64,000 bases of DNA from Kocuria flava (lineage in GTDB: Bacteria; Actinomycetota; Actinomycetes; Actinomycetales; Micrococcaceae): assembly GCF_001482365.1 (NCBI RefSeq), contig NZ_CP013254.1:1116001-1180000 (forward strand), read 5' to 3'. Below are positions 33,461-41,254 of this stretch, one piece after another. Under the pieces are notes generated by a model. That model worked only from the letters and a program-made list of their open reading frames with translations. It made no database searches and had not been told where the DNA came from. The position numbers were made by a program, and so were the translations under genes. Position 1 is the first letter of the stretch; the number at the start of each line of letters is the position of its first letter.

Positions 33461-34162
33461 TCAGGGGATCCCGACGAGCCCGGTGCGGTAGGCCGCGATG
33501 ACGGCCTGCACCCGGTCGCGCACCCCCAGCTTCGTGAGGACGTGGCTCAGGTGGGACTTCACGGTGGGCTCCGAGAGGTAGAGCTGCGCCGCGATCTCCT
33601 TGTTGCTCAGTCCCTCGCAGAGCAGCTCGAGCACGGTCAGCTCGCGCTCCGAGAGCGCCCGGCGCAGCGCGGCGGCCCCGGCGGGCCCGTCCGCCCGGGC
33701 CCGCGGGGCCGGGGGATCGGCGACCACGCTGCGGATGAGGGTCGCCGCGACCCCGCGCGAGACGGCCGACTCCCCGGCGAGCACCGCCCGCACGGCCCCC
33801 ACGATCTCGTGCGGTTCCGAGTCCTTGAGCACGTACCCGCTCGCGCCCGCCCGCAGCGCCGGGATCACCCAGTCCTCCGAGGAGAACGTGGTCACGGCCA
33901 GCACGCGGGTCGCAGGGAACTCGCCCGTGATCGCCCGGGTCGCCTCGACGCCGTCGAGCACCGGCATCTGCAGGTCCATGAGCACGAGGTCCGGGCGCAG
34001 CGCCCGGCACTGGGCCACGGCGGTCCGGCCGTCCTGGGCCTCGCCGACGACGACCAGGTCCTCCTCGTGGTCGATGAACACCCGCAGGGCCCCGAGCATC
34101 AGGCGCTGGTCGTCGACGACCAGGACCTTCGCGGGCCCGGCCGAATCCTCATGCATGCTCAT
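33461..34162 (-). CDS. NarL/FixJ-type response regulator
   Basis: A 233-residue regulator. The receiver domain has the acidic pair VLVVDDQRL, the phospho-acceptor in PDLVLMDLQMPVLDG and the lysine in GYVLKDSEP. The LuxR-type HTH is LSERELTVLELLCEGLSNKEIAAQLYLSEPTVKSHLSHVLTKLGVRDR. The ATG at 34162 lies 7 bases after TACCAT on the minus strand, so it is probably leaderless; ATGs at 34171 and 34156 are in frame. It is divergent from a small secreted peptide gene and the probable cognate histidine kinase gene. Confidence 0.88.
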   Translation of the reverse strand: MSMHEDSAGPAKVLVVDDQRLMLGALRVFIDHEEDLVVVGEAQDGRTAVAQCRALRPDLVLMDLQMPVLDGVEATRAITGEFPATRVLAVTTFSSEDWVIPALRAGASGYVLKDSEPHEIVGAVRAVLAGESAVSRGVAATLIRSVVADPPAPRARADGPAGAAALRRALSERELTVLELLCEGLSNKEIAAQLYLSEPTVKSHLSHVLTKLGVRDRVQAVIAAYRTGLVGIP

Positions 34163-34212
34163 GTTCCCCATGGTACGGGGAGGACCCCGGCCCGCCGCGG
34201 GCGGCCCCGCGC

Positions 34213-34248
34213 GGGGTCCGTCTCCTCCGTCCGGAGGAGACGGACCCC
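34213..34248. promoter_or_regulatory. 36-base near-perfect palindrome in the divergent two-component intergenic region
   Basis: Seventeen bases (34213-34229) pair exactly with 34232-34248 around a 2-base centre; the core contains TCTCCTCCG and its complement. It lies between the start of the response-regulator gene and the small peptide gene, both transcribed away from it, so a terminator role for them is unlikely. An operator for the response regulator is a natural reading, but an RNA hairpin cannot be excluded. Confidence 0.55.
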
Positions 34249-34339
34249 GACGAACGGATGAGGCGCCGCCGCGGGCGGGTGCGGCAGGATCGGGGTGCGC
34301 CCGCCCGCGCACCCCTCCCCGCTCCCGGAAGGCCCCCCC

Positions 34340-34483
34340 ATGACGCACCGCCGCACCCTCACCGCCCTGCTCCTGGCCGCCGCCCTGGTCGGCGGGGGCG
34401 CCGCCCCGGCGACCGCGGCCCCGGCGCGCTGGGACAGCTACCACGGCACGTGGTGCAGCTTCCTCCTGCTGCGGTGGTGCTGA
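34340..34483 (+). CDS. 47-residue secreted peptide precursor between the two-component genes
   Basis: A short gene with a clear ribosome site GGAAGG 7 bases before the ATG. The product is a typical Sec signal peptide (THRR, then LTALLLAAALVGGGAAP and an ATAA cleavage-like site) followed by about 20 residues ending WDSYHGTWCSFLLLRWC. Cysteines 39 and 47 could form a disulfide, and the peptide is aromatic and hydrophobic. A CAGGAT -10-like box is at 34285-34290. I do not recognise a family. Its position between a response regulator and histidine kinase gene suggests a signal or an accessory peptide, which is inference. Confidence 0.6.
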   Translation: MTHRRTLTALLLAAALVGGGAAPATAAPARWDSYHGTWCSFLLLRWC

Positions 34484-34530
34484 CCCGCCCGCTGCGCCCG
34501 GAGGGCCCGGGTCCCGGCGGTCCCCGCGGC

Positions 34531-34536
34531 TATCAT
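34531..34536 (+). promoter_or_regulatory. -10 box for leaderless histidine kinase gene
   Basis: TATCAT ends 6 bases before the GTG start of the kinase gene, in the arrangement of a leaderless promoter. No clear -35 box is seen. Confidence 0.45.
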
Positions 34537-34542
34537 CCGTGG

Positions 34543-35778
34543 GTGAGCGCCTCCCCGCACCCCCCGCACGACGACCCCGCGGCGGGCACCCGCCCGCCCG
34601 GCCCGGGACTGCTGCCGCCCGGCTTCGCCGACCGGCGACCCTTCCACCGGTGGGTGCAGGTCGGCCTGTTCGTCCTCGTGGGCATCAACGGCCTCGACGG
34701 GGCCCGCGTCGTGCTGCGCGGCCCGGGGCTGGGCTTCGGGGACCAGGACTACGAGCTGCTGCTGCTCGCCGTGGAGGCGTGCACGATCGTGGTGCTGGCG
34801 CTGCGGCCCAGCTGGACCTGGGTGCCCCTGGCCGCGCTGCTCGCGCTGCTGCTCCCCCTGGAGAACCCGGGCAGCTACGTGGTCCTGGTGCCCCTGCTCC
34901 TGGCCTTCGCCGCCTACGCCGCCGCCCTGCCGGGGCTGGGGCTGGCCCTGGCCGCCGTGCTCGTGTGGCAGGTCGCCTGGTCCGCGGGGTTCTCCGCGGT
35001 CGGGCCCCGCTTCCTGTGGAGCTACGTCCCGCTCACGCTCGTGCTCACGCTGCCCGGGCTGGTCCTGCGGTCCCTGAGCGCCCAGCGGGAGCGGGACCGG
35101 GCCGAGCTCGCGGCGGCCGAGGAGAGCACGGGCCGGGCGCTCGAGCAGCAGCGGCTCGAGCTGGCCCGGGAGCTGCACGACATCATCGCCCACGACCTCA
35201 CCGTCATCGCGATGCAGGCCCGCTCGGGGGCCTACGCGGAGGACCCCGCGGTGATGCGGGAGACCCTGGGGGTGGTCGGCGACTCCTCCCGGGCCGCGCT
35301 GCGCGACCTCCGGCGGCTGCTGCAGGTGATGCGCTCGGGCCAGGACGAGGGAACGGCCGGCGAGGTCGAGGGGGCCGTCGCGGCGGACCCGCGCAGCGAC
35401 CTCGAGGACGTCGCCGAGGCGCTCGCGGAGGTGGGCGTGCCGGTGCGCACCCGCTGCGAGGGCCCCCTGGCGCGGATCCCCGACAGCGTGCGCCCGACCG
35501 TCCGCCGGGTGCTGCGCGAGGCCGCGACCAACGTCATGAAGCACGCCCCGGGCACGACCTCCTGCGTGCTGTCGGTCGTCGTGGACGGCACGGACGTGCA
35601 CGTCGAGGTCGGCAACACCGCCGGCGAGCGGACGGGACCGCGCTTCCCCGCCTCCGGCTTCGGGCTCACCGGCCTGCGCGAGCGCGTGCACCTGCTGGGC
35701 GGCCGGCTCTCAGCGGGCCCCACCGCCGAGGGCTGGCGGGTCCGGGCGAGCATCCCGCTGACCGCCGCCGCGGTGTGA
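34543..35778 (+). CDS. Membrane sensor histidine kinase (HisKA_3 type)
   Basis: A 411-residue kinase. The N-terminal half has about five membrane helices (VQVGLFVLVGINGL, LLLLAVEACTIVVLAL, WVPLAALLALLLPL, YVVLVPLLLAFAAYAAAL, LALAAVLVWQVAW). The phosphorylated histidine is in LELARELHDIIAHDLTVIAMQA. The ATPase domain ends GFGLTGLRERVHLLGG with a weaker N box (REAATNVMKHAPG). It would phosphorylate the response regulator encoded divergently at 33461-34162. Its 3' end overlaps the convergent MFS gene by 69 bases. Confidence 0.88.
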   Translation: MSASPHPPHDDPAAGTRPPGPGLLPPGFADRRPFHRWVQVGLFVLVGINGLDGARVVLRGPGLGFGDQDYELLLLAVEACTIVVLALRPSWTWVPLAALLALLLPLENPGSYVVLVPLLLAFAAYAAALPGLGLALAAVLVWQVAWSAGFSAVGPRFLWSYVPLTLVLTLPGLVLRSLSAQRERDRAELAAAEESTGRALEQQRLELARELHDIIAHDLTVIAMQARSGAYAEDPAVMRETLGVVGDSSRAALRDLRRLLQVMRSGQDEGTAGEVEGAVAADPRSDLEDVAEALAEVGVPVRTRCEGPLARIPDSVRPTVRRVLREAATNVMKHAPGTTSCVLSVVVDGTDVHVEVGNTAGERTGPRFPASGFGLTGLRERVHLLGGRLSAGPTAEGWRVRASIPLTAAAV

Positions 35779-36984
35779 GAGCACCACGGCCGCCACGAGC
35801 ACCAGCAGTGCCGCGCTGAGGCCGTCGAAGCCGATCCGCGCCAGCACGGGGCCCGCGAGCGCCCCGCCCGCCGCCCCGGCCAGGTTCATCAGCAGGTCGG
35901 AGACGCCCTGCAGCTTCGGACGGTCCGGGGCCGCCACGGCCTCGGCCACGAGCGCCGAGCCGGCGACCGTGGACGCGGACCAGCCCAGGCCCAGGAGCAC
36001 CAGCGCCGCGGTCACGAGCACGGGGGAGCCTGCGCCCAGCCAGGCCAGGACGAGGGCGGCGACGAACATCGCCTGACCGGCCAGGATCACGGGCCGGCGC
36101 CCGGCCCGGTCGGCGAACCGGCCGAAGACGGGGGACAGGGCGTACATGCCCGCCACGTGCAGGCTGATGGTCAGGCCCACGACGCTGAGCGAGGCCCCGT
36201 GCCCGGACAGGTGCACCGGGGTCATCGACATCAGCGCGACCATGGTGGCGTGGCTCAGGGCCACGGTCAGCACCGCCCGGCGGGCCGGGGCGGAGGATCG
36301 CAGCACCGCCAGCCCGCCGCCGGGGGAGGGCCGGTCCCGCCCCGCGGCCTCGCCGTCGGCCGCCGCCAGCAGCAGCGGGTCCGGGCGCAGCGCCGTGAGG
36401 TAGACGAGCGCGCCGACCGACTGGGCGGCCAGGGCGATCACGAACCCGCCCGTCAGCGGCGGCAGCCCCAGGGCCCGCCCGATCAGCTCGCCCGGCTCGA
36501 AGAGGTTGGGCCCCAGCACCGCCCCGACCGTCGTCGACCACACGACCAGGGACAGGTCCCGGGCGCGGGTGTCGTCGGCGGCCAGGTCGGTCGCGGCGAA
36601 GCGGGACTGCAGGTTCAGGGCCGACCCCGCGCCCAGCAGGGCCAGGCCCGCGAGCAGCACCGGGAAGCTGCCCAGCACCGCGGCGCCGATCGTGACCGCC
36701 GCCCCGGCCACGGCGGTCAGCGCCCCGGTGCTCAGCGAGATCCGGCGCCCGCGCGCCTGGGCGAGGCGGGCCAGGGGGACGGCCAGCAGGGCCGCGCCGA
36801 GGGTGTTCATGGTCGCGGCCATCCCGGACCAGGCGGAGGAGCCGGAGACCTCGGTGGCCAGCAGCGCGCCGAGCGCGAGCGTGGCCCCGACCCCCAGTCC
36901 GCCGAGGACCTGGCCGAGGGCGAGGACGCGGACCACCCGGCGCTGGAGGGCGCGGCGGTCGACGGTGGTGTTCGTGGTGCGCAT
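35710..36984 (-). CDS. Major facilitator superfamily transporter
   Basis: A 424-residue protein with twelve predicted hydrophobic segments, the motif between helices 2 and 3 (PLARLAQARGRRISLS) and its repeat (PVFGRFADRAGRRPVILAG). The substrate is unknown; drug or metabolite efflux is usual for this type. The ATG at 36984 follows TACCAT by 7 bases (leaderless), though an ATG at 36993 is in frame. The end overlaps the histidine kinase gene on the other strand. Confidence 0.82.
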   Translation of the reverse strand: MRTTNTTVDRRALQRRVVRVLALGQVLGGLGVGATLALGALLATEVSGSSAWSGMAATMNTLGAALLAVPLARLAQARGRRISLSTGALTAVAGAAVTIGAAVLGSFPVLLAGLALLGAGSALNLQSRFAATDLAADDTRARDLSLVVWSTTVGAVLGPNLFEPGELIGRALGLPPLTGGFVIALAAQSVGALVYLTALRPDPLLLAAADGEAAGRDRPSPGGGLAVLRSSAPARRAVLTVALSHATMVALMSMTPVHLSGHGASLSVVGLTISLHVAGMYALSPVFGRFADRAGRRPVILAGQAMFVAALVLAWLGAGSPVLVTAALVLLGLGWSASTVAGSALVAEAVAAPDRPKLQGVSDLLMNLAGAAGGALAGPVLARIGFDGLSAALLVLVAAVVLSHRGGGQRDARPDPPALGGGAR

Positions 36985-37053
36985 GACCGCCATGGTATGC
37001 CCCCGGGGGTACGTCCCGGCCGCGGGGGAGCGGGATGTGCTTCCATGCAGGGC

Positions 37054-37686
37054 ATGGCCCCCGCAGCGCACCCCGACCCCTCCGACCTCGTCGTCGGCCC
37101 CGACGGCCTCGCCCGGCCCCGCTGGGCCGCGGCCGACCCGCTGCTGCGGGAGTACTACGACACGGAGTGGGGGATGCCGGTGCGCGACGAGCGGGGACTC
37201 TACGAGCGGATCTGCCTCGAGGGCTTCCAGTCCGGACTGTCCTGGGCGACCATCCTGCGCAAGCGCCCCGCCTTCCGCGCCGCCTTCGCGGGCTTCGACC
37301 CGGACGCGGTCGCGGCCTTCGGGGCCGACGACGTCGAGCGGCTGCTGGCCGACGCCGGCATCGTGCGCCACCGCGGGAAGATCGAGGCGGCGATCGGCAA
37401 CGCCCGGGCCACGGTGGCCCTGCGCGCGGACGGCGGGCTGCCCCGCCTCGTGTGGTCCTTCCGCCCCGCCGCCACCCCCGCGCCCCGCACCGCCGCCGAG
37501 GTCCCGACCCGCTCCCCGGAGTCGGAGGCGCTGGCCCGGGCGCTGCGGGACCGCGGCTTCCGCTTCGTGGGCCCGACCACCGCGCACGCCCTGATGGAGG
37601 CCGTCGGGCTGGTGGACACCCACCTCGTGGGCAGCCACCGCCGCGGCAGCTCGGGCGTGTGGCCCGCCCCGCCGGAGGGTGCGTAG
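37054..37686 (+). CDS. tag: DNA-3-methyladenine glycosylase I
   Basis: A 210-residue base-excision repair enzyme. It matches Tag: RPRWAAADPLLREYYDTEWGMPVRDERGLYERICLEGFQSGLSWATILRKR near the N terminus, IVRHRGKIEAAIGNA, and GFRFVGPTTAHALMEAVGLVDTHLVGSHRR at the C terminus. The family's zinc-ligand cysteine near the N terminus is not obvious here (C is replaced in the RPRWA start), but family members vary. The chosen ATG 37054 follows TTCCAT by 7 bases; ATG 37045 is also in frame. Confidence 0.85.
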   Translation: MAPAAHPDPSDLVVGPDGLARPRWAAADPLLREYYDTEWGMPVRDERGLYERICLEGFQSGLSWATILRKRPAFRAAFAGFDPDAVAAFGADDVERLLADAGIVRHRGKIEAAIGNARATVALRADGGLPRLVWSFRPAATPAPRTAAEVPTRSPESEALARALRDRGFRFVGPTTAHALMEAVGLVDTHLVGSHRRGSSGVWPAPPEGA

Positions 37687-37729
37687 GATCGCTGGCACCG
37701 GCCCGTTCCCGTCCCCGCAGGAGGCCCCG

Positions 37730-37924
37730 ATGTACGACAACAGCCGCCAGCGCAGCGCCGTGCTCCCGCTGGTGCTCACCACCGTGGGCTCGGTCCTCGT
37801 GGGCATGGTCGCGCGCCGGGTCCGCCAGGAGCGGGCCGCCCGCGACGGGGTCCCGGGCGGCCGGCGGGCCGCGGCCCGGGACCGCCGGCTGCGCTCCCGC
37901 CGCGCCCGCGGTCCCGTCCTGTGA
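37730..37924 (+). CDS. Small basic membrane-anchored protein
   Basis: A 64-residue protein with one hydrophobic segment (AVLPLVLTTVGSVLVGMVA, about residues 11-29) and a strongly basic C-terminal tail rich in Arg. It has a good ribosome site (AGGAGG) and overlaps the PhzF gene start (GTGA). No family recognised. Confidence 0.55.
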   Translation: MYDNSRQRSAVLPLVLTTVGSVLVGMVARRVRQERAARDGVPGGRRAAARDRRLRSRRARGPVL

Positions 37925-38805
37925 GCGCCCCGGGCGGCGCCGGCGGGCGCCCGATCAGCTGGGTCGACGTCTTCTCGGCGCGGCCGCTGGGCGGCAACCC
38001 CCTCGCCGTCGTGCACGCGGCCGAGGGCCTCGACGACGAGCGGATGGCACGCCTGGCCCGGTGGACCAACCTGTCCGAGACCACGTTCGTGCTGCCCCCG
38101 CGGGACCCGGGCGCCGACTACCGGGTGCGGATCTTCACCCCCGGCGGGGAGCTGCCCTTCGCCGGGCACCCGACCCTCGGCACCGCCTCCGCGTGGCTGG
38201 CCCGGGGCGGGCGGCCCGCGGGGGAGGAGATCGTCCAGGAGTGCCCGGCCGGGCTCGTGCGGATCCGCCGCACCGGGCAGCGCCTGGCCTTCGCCGCGCC
38301 CCCGCTGGTGCGCTACGAGCCGGTCGGCGACGAGCAGCTGCTCGGGCGCATCGCCCGCTCGCTGCGGCTGGGGCGCGAGCAGCTGCTCGAGGCCTCGTGG
38401 CTGGACAACGGGCCCGGCTGGATCGGCGTGCGCCTGGCCGACGCCGCCGCCGTGCTGGCGGTCCGCCCCGACTGGACGGCCATGGCCGGGCTCAAGCTCG
38501 GGCTGGTCGGGGCCCACCCCGAGGGCGCCGAGTGCGCCGTGGAGGTCCGCGCCCTCGTCGGCGACTGGGTCGTCGAGGACCCCGTCACGGGCAGCCTCAA
38601 CGCGGGGCTGGGCCGCTGGCTCACCGACCGTGGCTGGGCCCCGGACGACTACGTCGCCGCCCAGGGCACCGTCCTGGGGCGCAGCGGCCGGGTCCACGTC
38701 CGGCGCGAGGGCGCCGAGGTGTGGGTCGGCGGGCACGTGCGCTCCGTGGTCGAGGGCGTGCTCGAGCTGCCGGACGAGGACGAGGACGAGGAGGAGCGGT
38801 CGTGA
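37921..38805 (+). CDS. PhzF-family isomerase
   Basis: A 294-residue protein of the PhzF/DapF-like superfamily. SWVDVFSARPLGGNPLAVVHAAEGL, the catalytic glutamate motif NLSETTFVLPP, FTPGGELPFAGHPTLGTASAWL and the C-terminal DPVTGSLNAGLGRWL are all present. Substrates of non-phenazine PhzF proteins are mostly unknown. There is no phenazine cluster here. It is coupled to the small upstream gene and to the SMP-30 gene by overlaps. Confidence 0.8.
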   Translation: MSAPGGAGGRPISWVDVFSARPLGGNPLAVVHAAEGLDDERMARLARWTNLSETTFVLPPRDPGADYRVRIFTPGGELPFAGHPTLGTASAWLARGGRPAGEEIVQECPAGLVRIRRTGQRLAFAAPPLVRYEPVGDEQLLGRIARSLRLGREQLLEASWLDNGPGWIGVRLADAAAVLAVRPDWTAMAGLKLGLVGAHPEGAECAVEVRALVGDWVVEDPVTGSLNAGLGRWLTDRGWAPDDYVAAQGTVLGRSGRVHVRREGAEVWVGGHVRSVVEGVLELPDEDEDEEERS

Positions 38806-39671
38806 GCGTGCGCGAGCTGCGGGCCGAGCCGGTCACCGGCGCCGTCGCCCACCACGGGGAGGGCCCCTGCTGGTCCCCGTCGTGGGGCGGGCTGCGGTGG
38901 GTCGACATGCTGGCCGGCGACGTCCTGAGCCTCGGCGCCGACGGGCGGGTGCGCCGCACGCACGTCGCCGACGTCGTGGCCTGCGTGCGGCCCCGGACCC
39001 GCGGCGGCGCGGTGCTCGCCGTCGCGCGGGGGATCGCCCTCGAGGAGCCCGACGGCGCCGTCCGCACGGTCCTGGAGCTGTGGCAGGACCCCGGCGTGCG
39101 GATGAACGAGGGCGGCACCGGGCCCGACGGCTGCTTCTGGGCCGGGTCGATGGCCTACGACCAGGCCGAGGGCGCCGCGCGGCTCTACCGGGTCCGTCCC
39201 GACCTGACCTGGGAGACGGTGCTCGAGGGCGTGACGGTCTCCAACGGCATCGCGTGGTCCCCGGACGGGTCCCGCGCCTACTACGCCGACACCCCCACGG
39301 GGCGGATCGACGTCCTCGACCCCGCCGCGCCCGCCGCTCCCGGCGGCCGCCGGCCCTTCGTGACCCCCCGCCTGACCGACGGCGACCCCCTGCCCGACGG
39401 CCTCACGGTGGACGCCGAGGGCGCCGTGTGGGTGGCCCTGCACGGGGCGGGGCAGGTGCACCGCTACCGCGCCGACGGGCAGCTCGACACCGTGGTGCAC
39501 GTGGGCGCCCGGCAGACCACCGCCTGCGCCCTGGGCGGCGACGACCTGCGGACCCTCTACGTCACGACCTCCCGCGAGGGCCTCGCCCCGGGCGAGGACC
39601 CCGCCGCCGGCTCCCTGTTCGCCGTGCGGGTCGGCGTCCCGGGCCTGCCGGTCCTGCCCTTCCCGGGCTGA
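38802..39671 (+). CDS. SMP-30/gluconolactonase-family protein
   Basis: A 289-residue six-bladed beta-propeller lactonase-like protein. AHHGEGPCWSPSWGGLRWVDMLAGDVL, RMNEGGTGPDGCFWAGSMAYD, VTVSNGIAWSPDGSRAYYADT and PLPDGLTVDAEGAVWVALHG supply the usual metal ligands (Glu, Asn, Asp). It would hydrolyse a sugar or aryl lactone; the substrate is unknown. Its GTG overlaps the PhzF stop. Confidence 0.82.
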   Translation: MSVRELRAEPVTGAVAHHGEGPCWSPSWGGLRWVDMLAGDVLSLGADGRVRRTHVADVVACVRPRTRGGAVLAVARGIALEEPDGAVRTVLELWQDPGVRMNEGGTGPDGCFWAGSMAYDQAEGAARLYRVRPDLTWETVLEGVTVSNGIAWSPDGSRAYYADTPTGRIDVLDPAAPAAPGGRRPFVTPRLTDGDPLPDGLTVDAEGAVWVALHGAGQVHRYRADGQLDTVVHVGARQTTACALGGDDLRTLYVTTSREGLAPGEDPAAGSLFAVRVGVPGLPVLPFPG

Positions 39672-39724
39672 GCGGCCGCACCACCCGGCGGCGGCCCGGC
39701 CCACGACCGATCCAGGAGACCACC

Positions 39725-40476
39725 ATGACCGCAGGCCCCGGCGCGTCCCCGGACGTGGTCACCGGCTCCATCCGCCTGCTCGCCGAGCGCGGCTGGGAGG
39801 CCACCACCGTCGACCAGCTCGCCCAGGCCGCCGGGGTCAGCCGGGCCACGTTCTTCCGCAAGTACGGGTCCAAGGAGGACATCGTCTTCGCGGACCACGC
39901 CGCGACCCTCCGGCGGCTCGAGGAGCTGCTGGCGCGCACCGACCAGGACCCGGCCACGGTCCTGCGCACCGGGGTGCTGCTGGTCTTCCGCCACCACCTC
40001 GACCACCGCGAGCGCACCCTGGCCCGCCACGCCCTGCTGCGGCAGGTCCCGCAGCTGCGCGACCGGGAGCTGATCACCTCGCACCGCTACGAGCGCGTGT
40101 TCCGCGCGTGGCTGCGCACGGCCCTGCCGCCCGGCCCGCACCGCGAGACCCTCGCCACGGCCCTGTCCGCCGCGGCGGTCGCCGTGCACAACGCCGCCCT
40201 GCGCTCCTGGCTGCGCGCTCCGGGCACCGACCCCACCGAGGAGCTCGACGCCCGCACGGCGCGGCTGGCCCGCACCCTGATCGCCGGCCTCGGCGACGGG
40301 GGCGGTGGCGCGGACGGCCGCGAGGGCCTGGCACCTGCGGACCTCCGACCGAACGGCGGCCCCGGGGGGGCGGGCCCGCCGTCGTCGTCACCGTCCTGGA
40401 CCCGGGGGCGGGCACCGAGGAGGTCCTCGCCGCGGTGCGCGCGGCCCTGGAGACCGCCCCCGGCGCCCGCGGGTGA
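39725..40476 (+). pseudogene. TetR-family regulator, frameshifted near a G7 tract
   Basis: A TetR regulator: N-terminal HTH GSIRLLAERGWEATTVDQLAQAAGVSRATFFRKYGSKEDIVF, then helical regulatory domain LARHALLRQVPQLRDREL. The reading frame stays open past the natural end and never closes, while the neighbouring frame from about 40372 reads GPAVVVTVLDPGAGTEEVLAAVRAALE and stops at 40476, which looks like the real C terminus. A run of seven Gs (40364-40370) is the likely site of a one-base loss. It could be a sequencing or assembly error, a real mutation, or a phase-variable tract. It is near the fatty acid degradation operon and may regulate it. Confidence 0.65.
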
Positions 40477-40483
40477 CCCGCGC

Positions 40484-41044
40484 TCAGGACTCCTCGGCGA
40501 GGAACTCCTCGGCCAGCACGGCGTAGACCAGCTCGTCGCGCCACTGCCCCAGCTGGTGGTGGCTCTCCCGCAGGGTGGCCTCCAGGCGCATCCCGAGCCG
40601 CTCGCAGACCTTGGCCGAGCTGATGTTGAGCGCGTCGAGGCTCGCGCGCACGCGGTGGGCGCCGAGCGGGCCGAAGGCGAAGCCGATGGCCGCCCGCGCG
40701 GCCTCCGAGGCGTAGCCCTGCCCGGTGTGCTCCGGGTGGACGACCCACCCGATCTCCACCTGGGCCGCGTGCGCGTCCACGAGGGTCATCACGATCTCGC
40801 CCACGAGCTCGTCGCCGCCGCGCGGGGTCACCGCGAAGCGCACGTGGTCGCCGTCGCGGCCCCACGGGCGCAGCCCGCTGTTCTCGGCGATGGCGCGCTC
40901 GCAGTCCGCCCGCGAGCGCGGGCCGCGCCACGCGTACTGCGCGTAGTCCTCGCGGCTCTGGTAGGAGTGCATGGGGTCGAGGTCCTCCGCCCGGAAGCGG
41001 CGGAACGAGAGTCGGTCGGTGTCGGGAGGCAGCACGTCGATCAT
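40484..41044 (-). CDS. GNAT-family N-acetyltransferase (RimJ/RimL-like)
   Basis: A 186-residue acetyltransferase. TDRLSFRRFRAEDLDPMHSY opens the fold; VEIGWVVHPEHTGQGYASEAARAAIGFAF contains the acetyl-CoA pyrophosphate-binding loop; LGAHRVRASLDALNISSAKVCERLGMRLEATL completes motif B. It resembles RimJ-type Nα-acetyltransferases and aminoglycoside-acetyltransferase-like proteins. The substrate is unknown. It lies on the opposite strand between the TetR gene and the fatty acid operon. Confidence 0.82.
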   Translation of the reverse strand: MIDVLPPDTDRLSFRRFRAEDLDPMHSYQSREDYAQYAWRGPRSRADCERAIAENSGLRPWGRDGDHVRFAVTPRGGDELVGEIVMTLVDAHAAQVEIGWVVHPEHTGQGYASEAARAAIGFAFGPLGAHRVRASLDALNISSAKVCERLGMRLEATLRESHHQLGQWRDELVYAVLAEEFLAEES

Positions 41045-41156
41045 CCCGCCCAGCCTATCCGCGGCGGCACGCCCCCGACCACGCGCGGGCCCGGGCGTGC
41101 GCGTGCCGCCGTCACGGGGCGACACCGGGAGCGGGCGCCTCCCCGGGACCCGATTG

Positions 41157-41200
41157 TGATACTGAGTCCCTTGACGATGATACTGAGTATCAGGCAGTGT
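41157..41200 (+). promoter_or_regulatory. Promoter of the fatty acid degradation operon with two operator-like repeats
   Basis: TTGACG (41171-41176) and a weak CAGTGT (41195-41200) are spaced by 18 bases. Between them TGATACT-g-AGTATCA (41178-41192) is a perfect 7+7 palindrome. A partial copy TGATACTGAGT lies at 41157-41167, exactly 21 bases upstream. A repressor bound here, most simply the nearby TetR-type protein, would block transcription. Confidence 0.6.
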
Positions 41201-41254
41201 GGTGGCGATCACCGTGCGGGACGCCCGCACCGCGCCGACCCAGGAGCACCGCCC

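Noticed and set aside
37921..38805. PhzF as part of a phenazine pathway
   Set aside because: No other phz genes are near. Most PhzF-like proteins are unrelated to phenazine synthesis.
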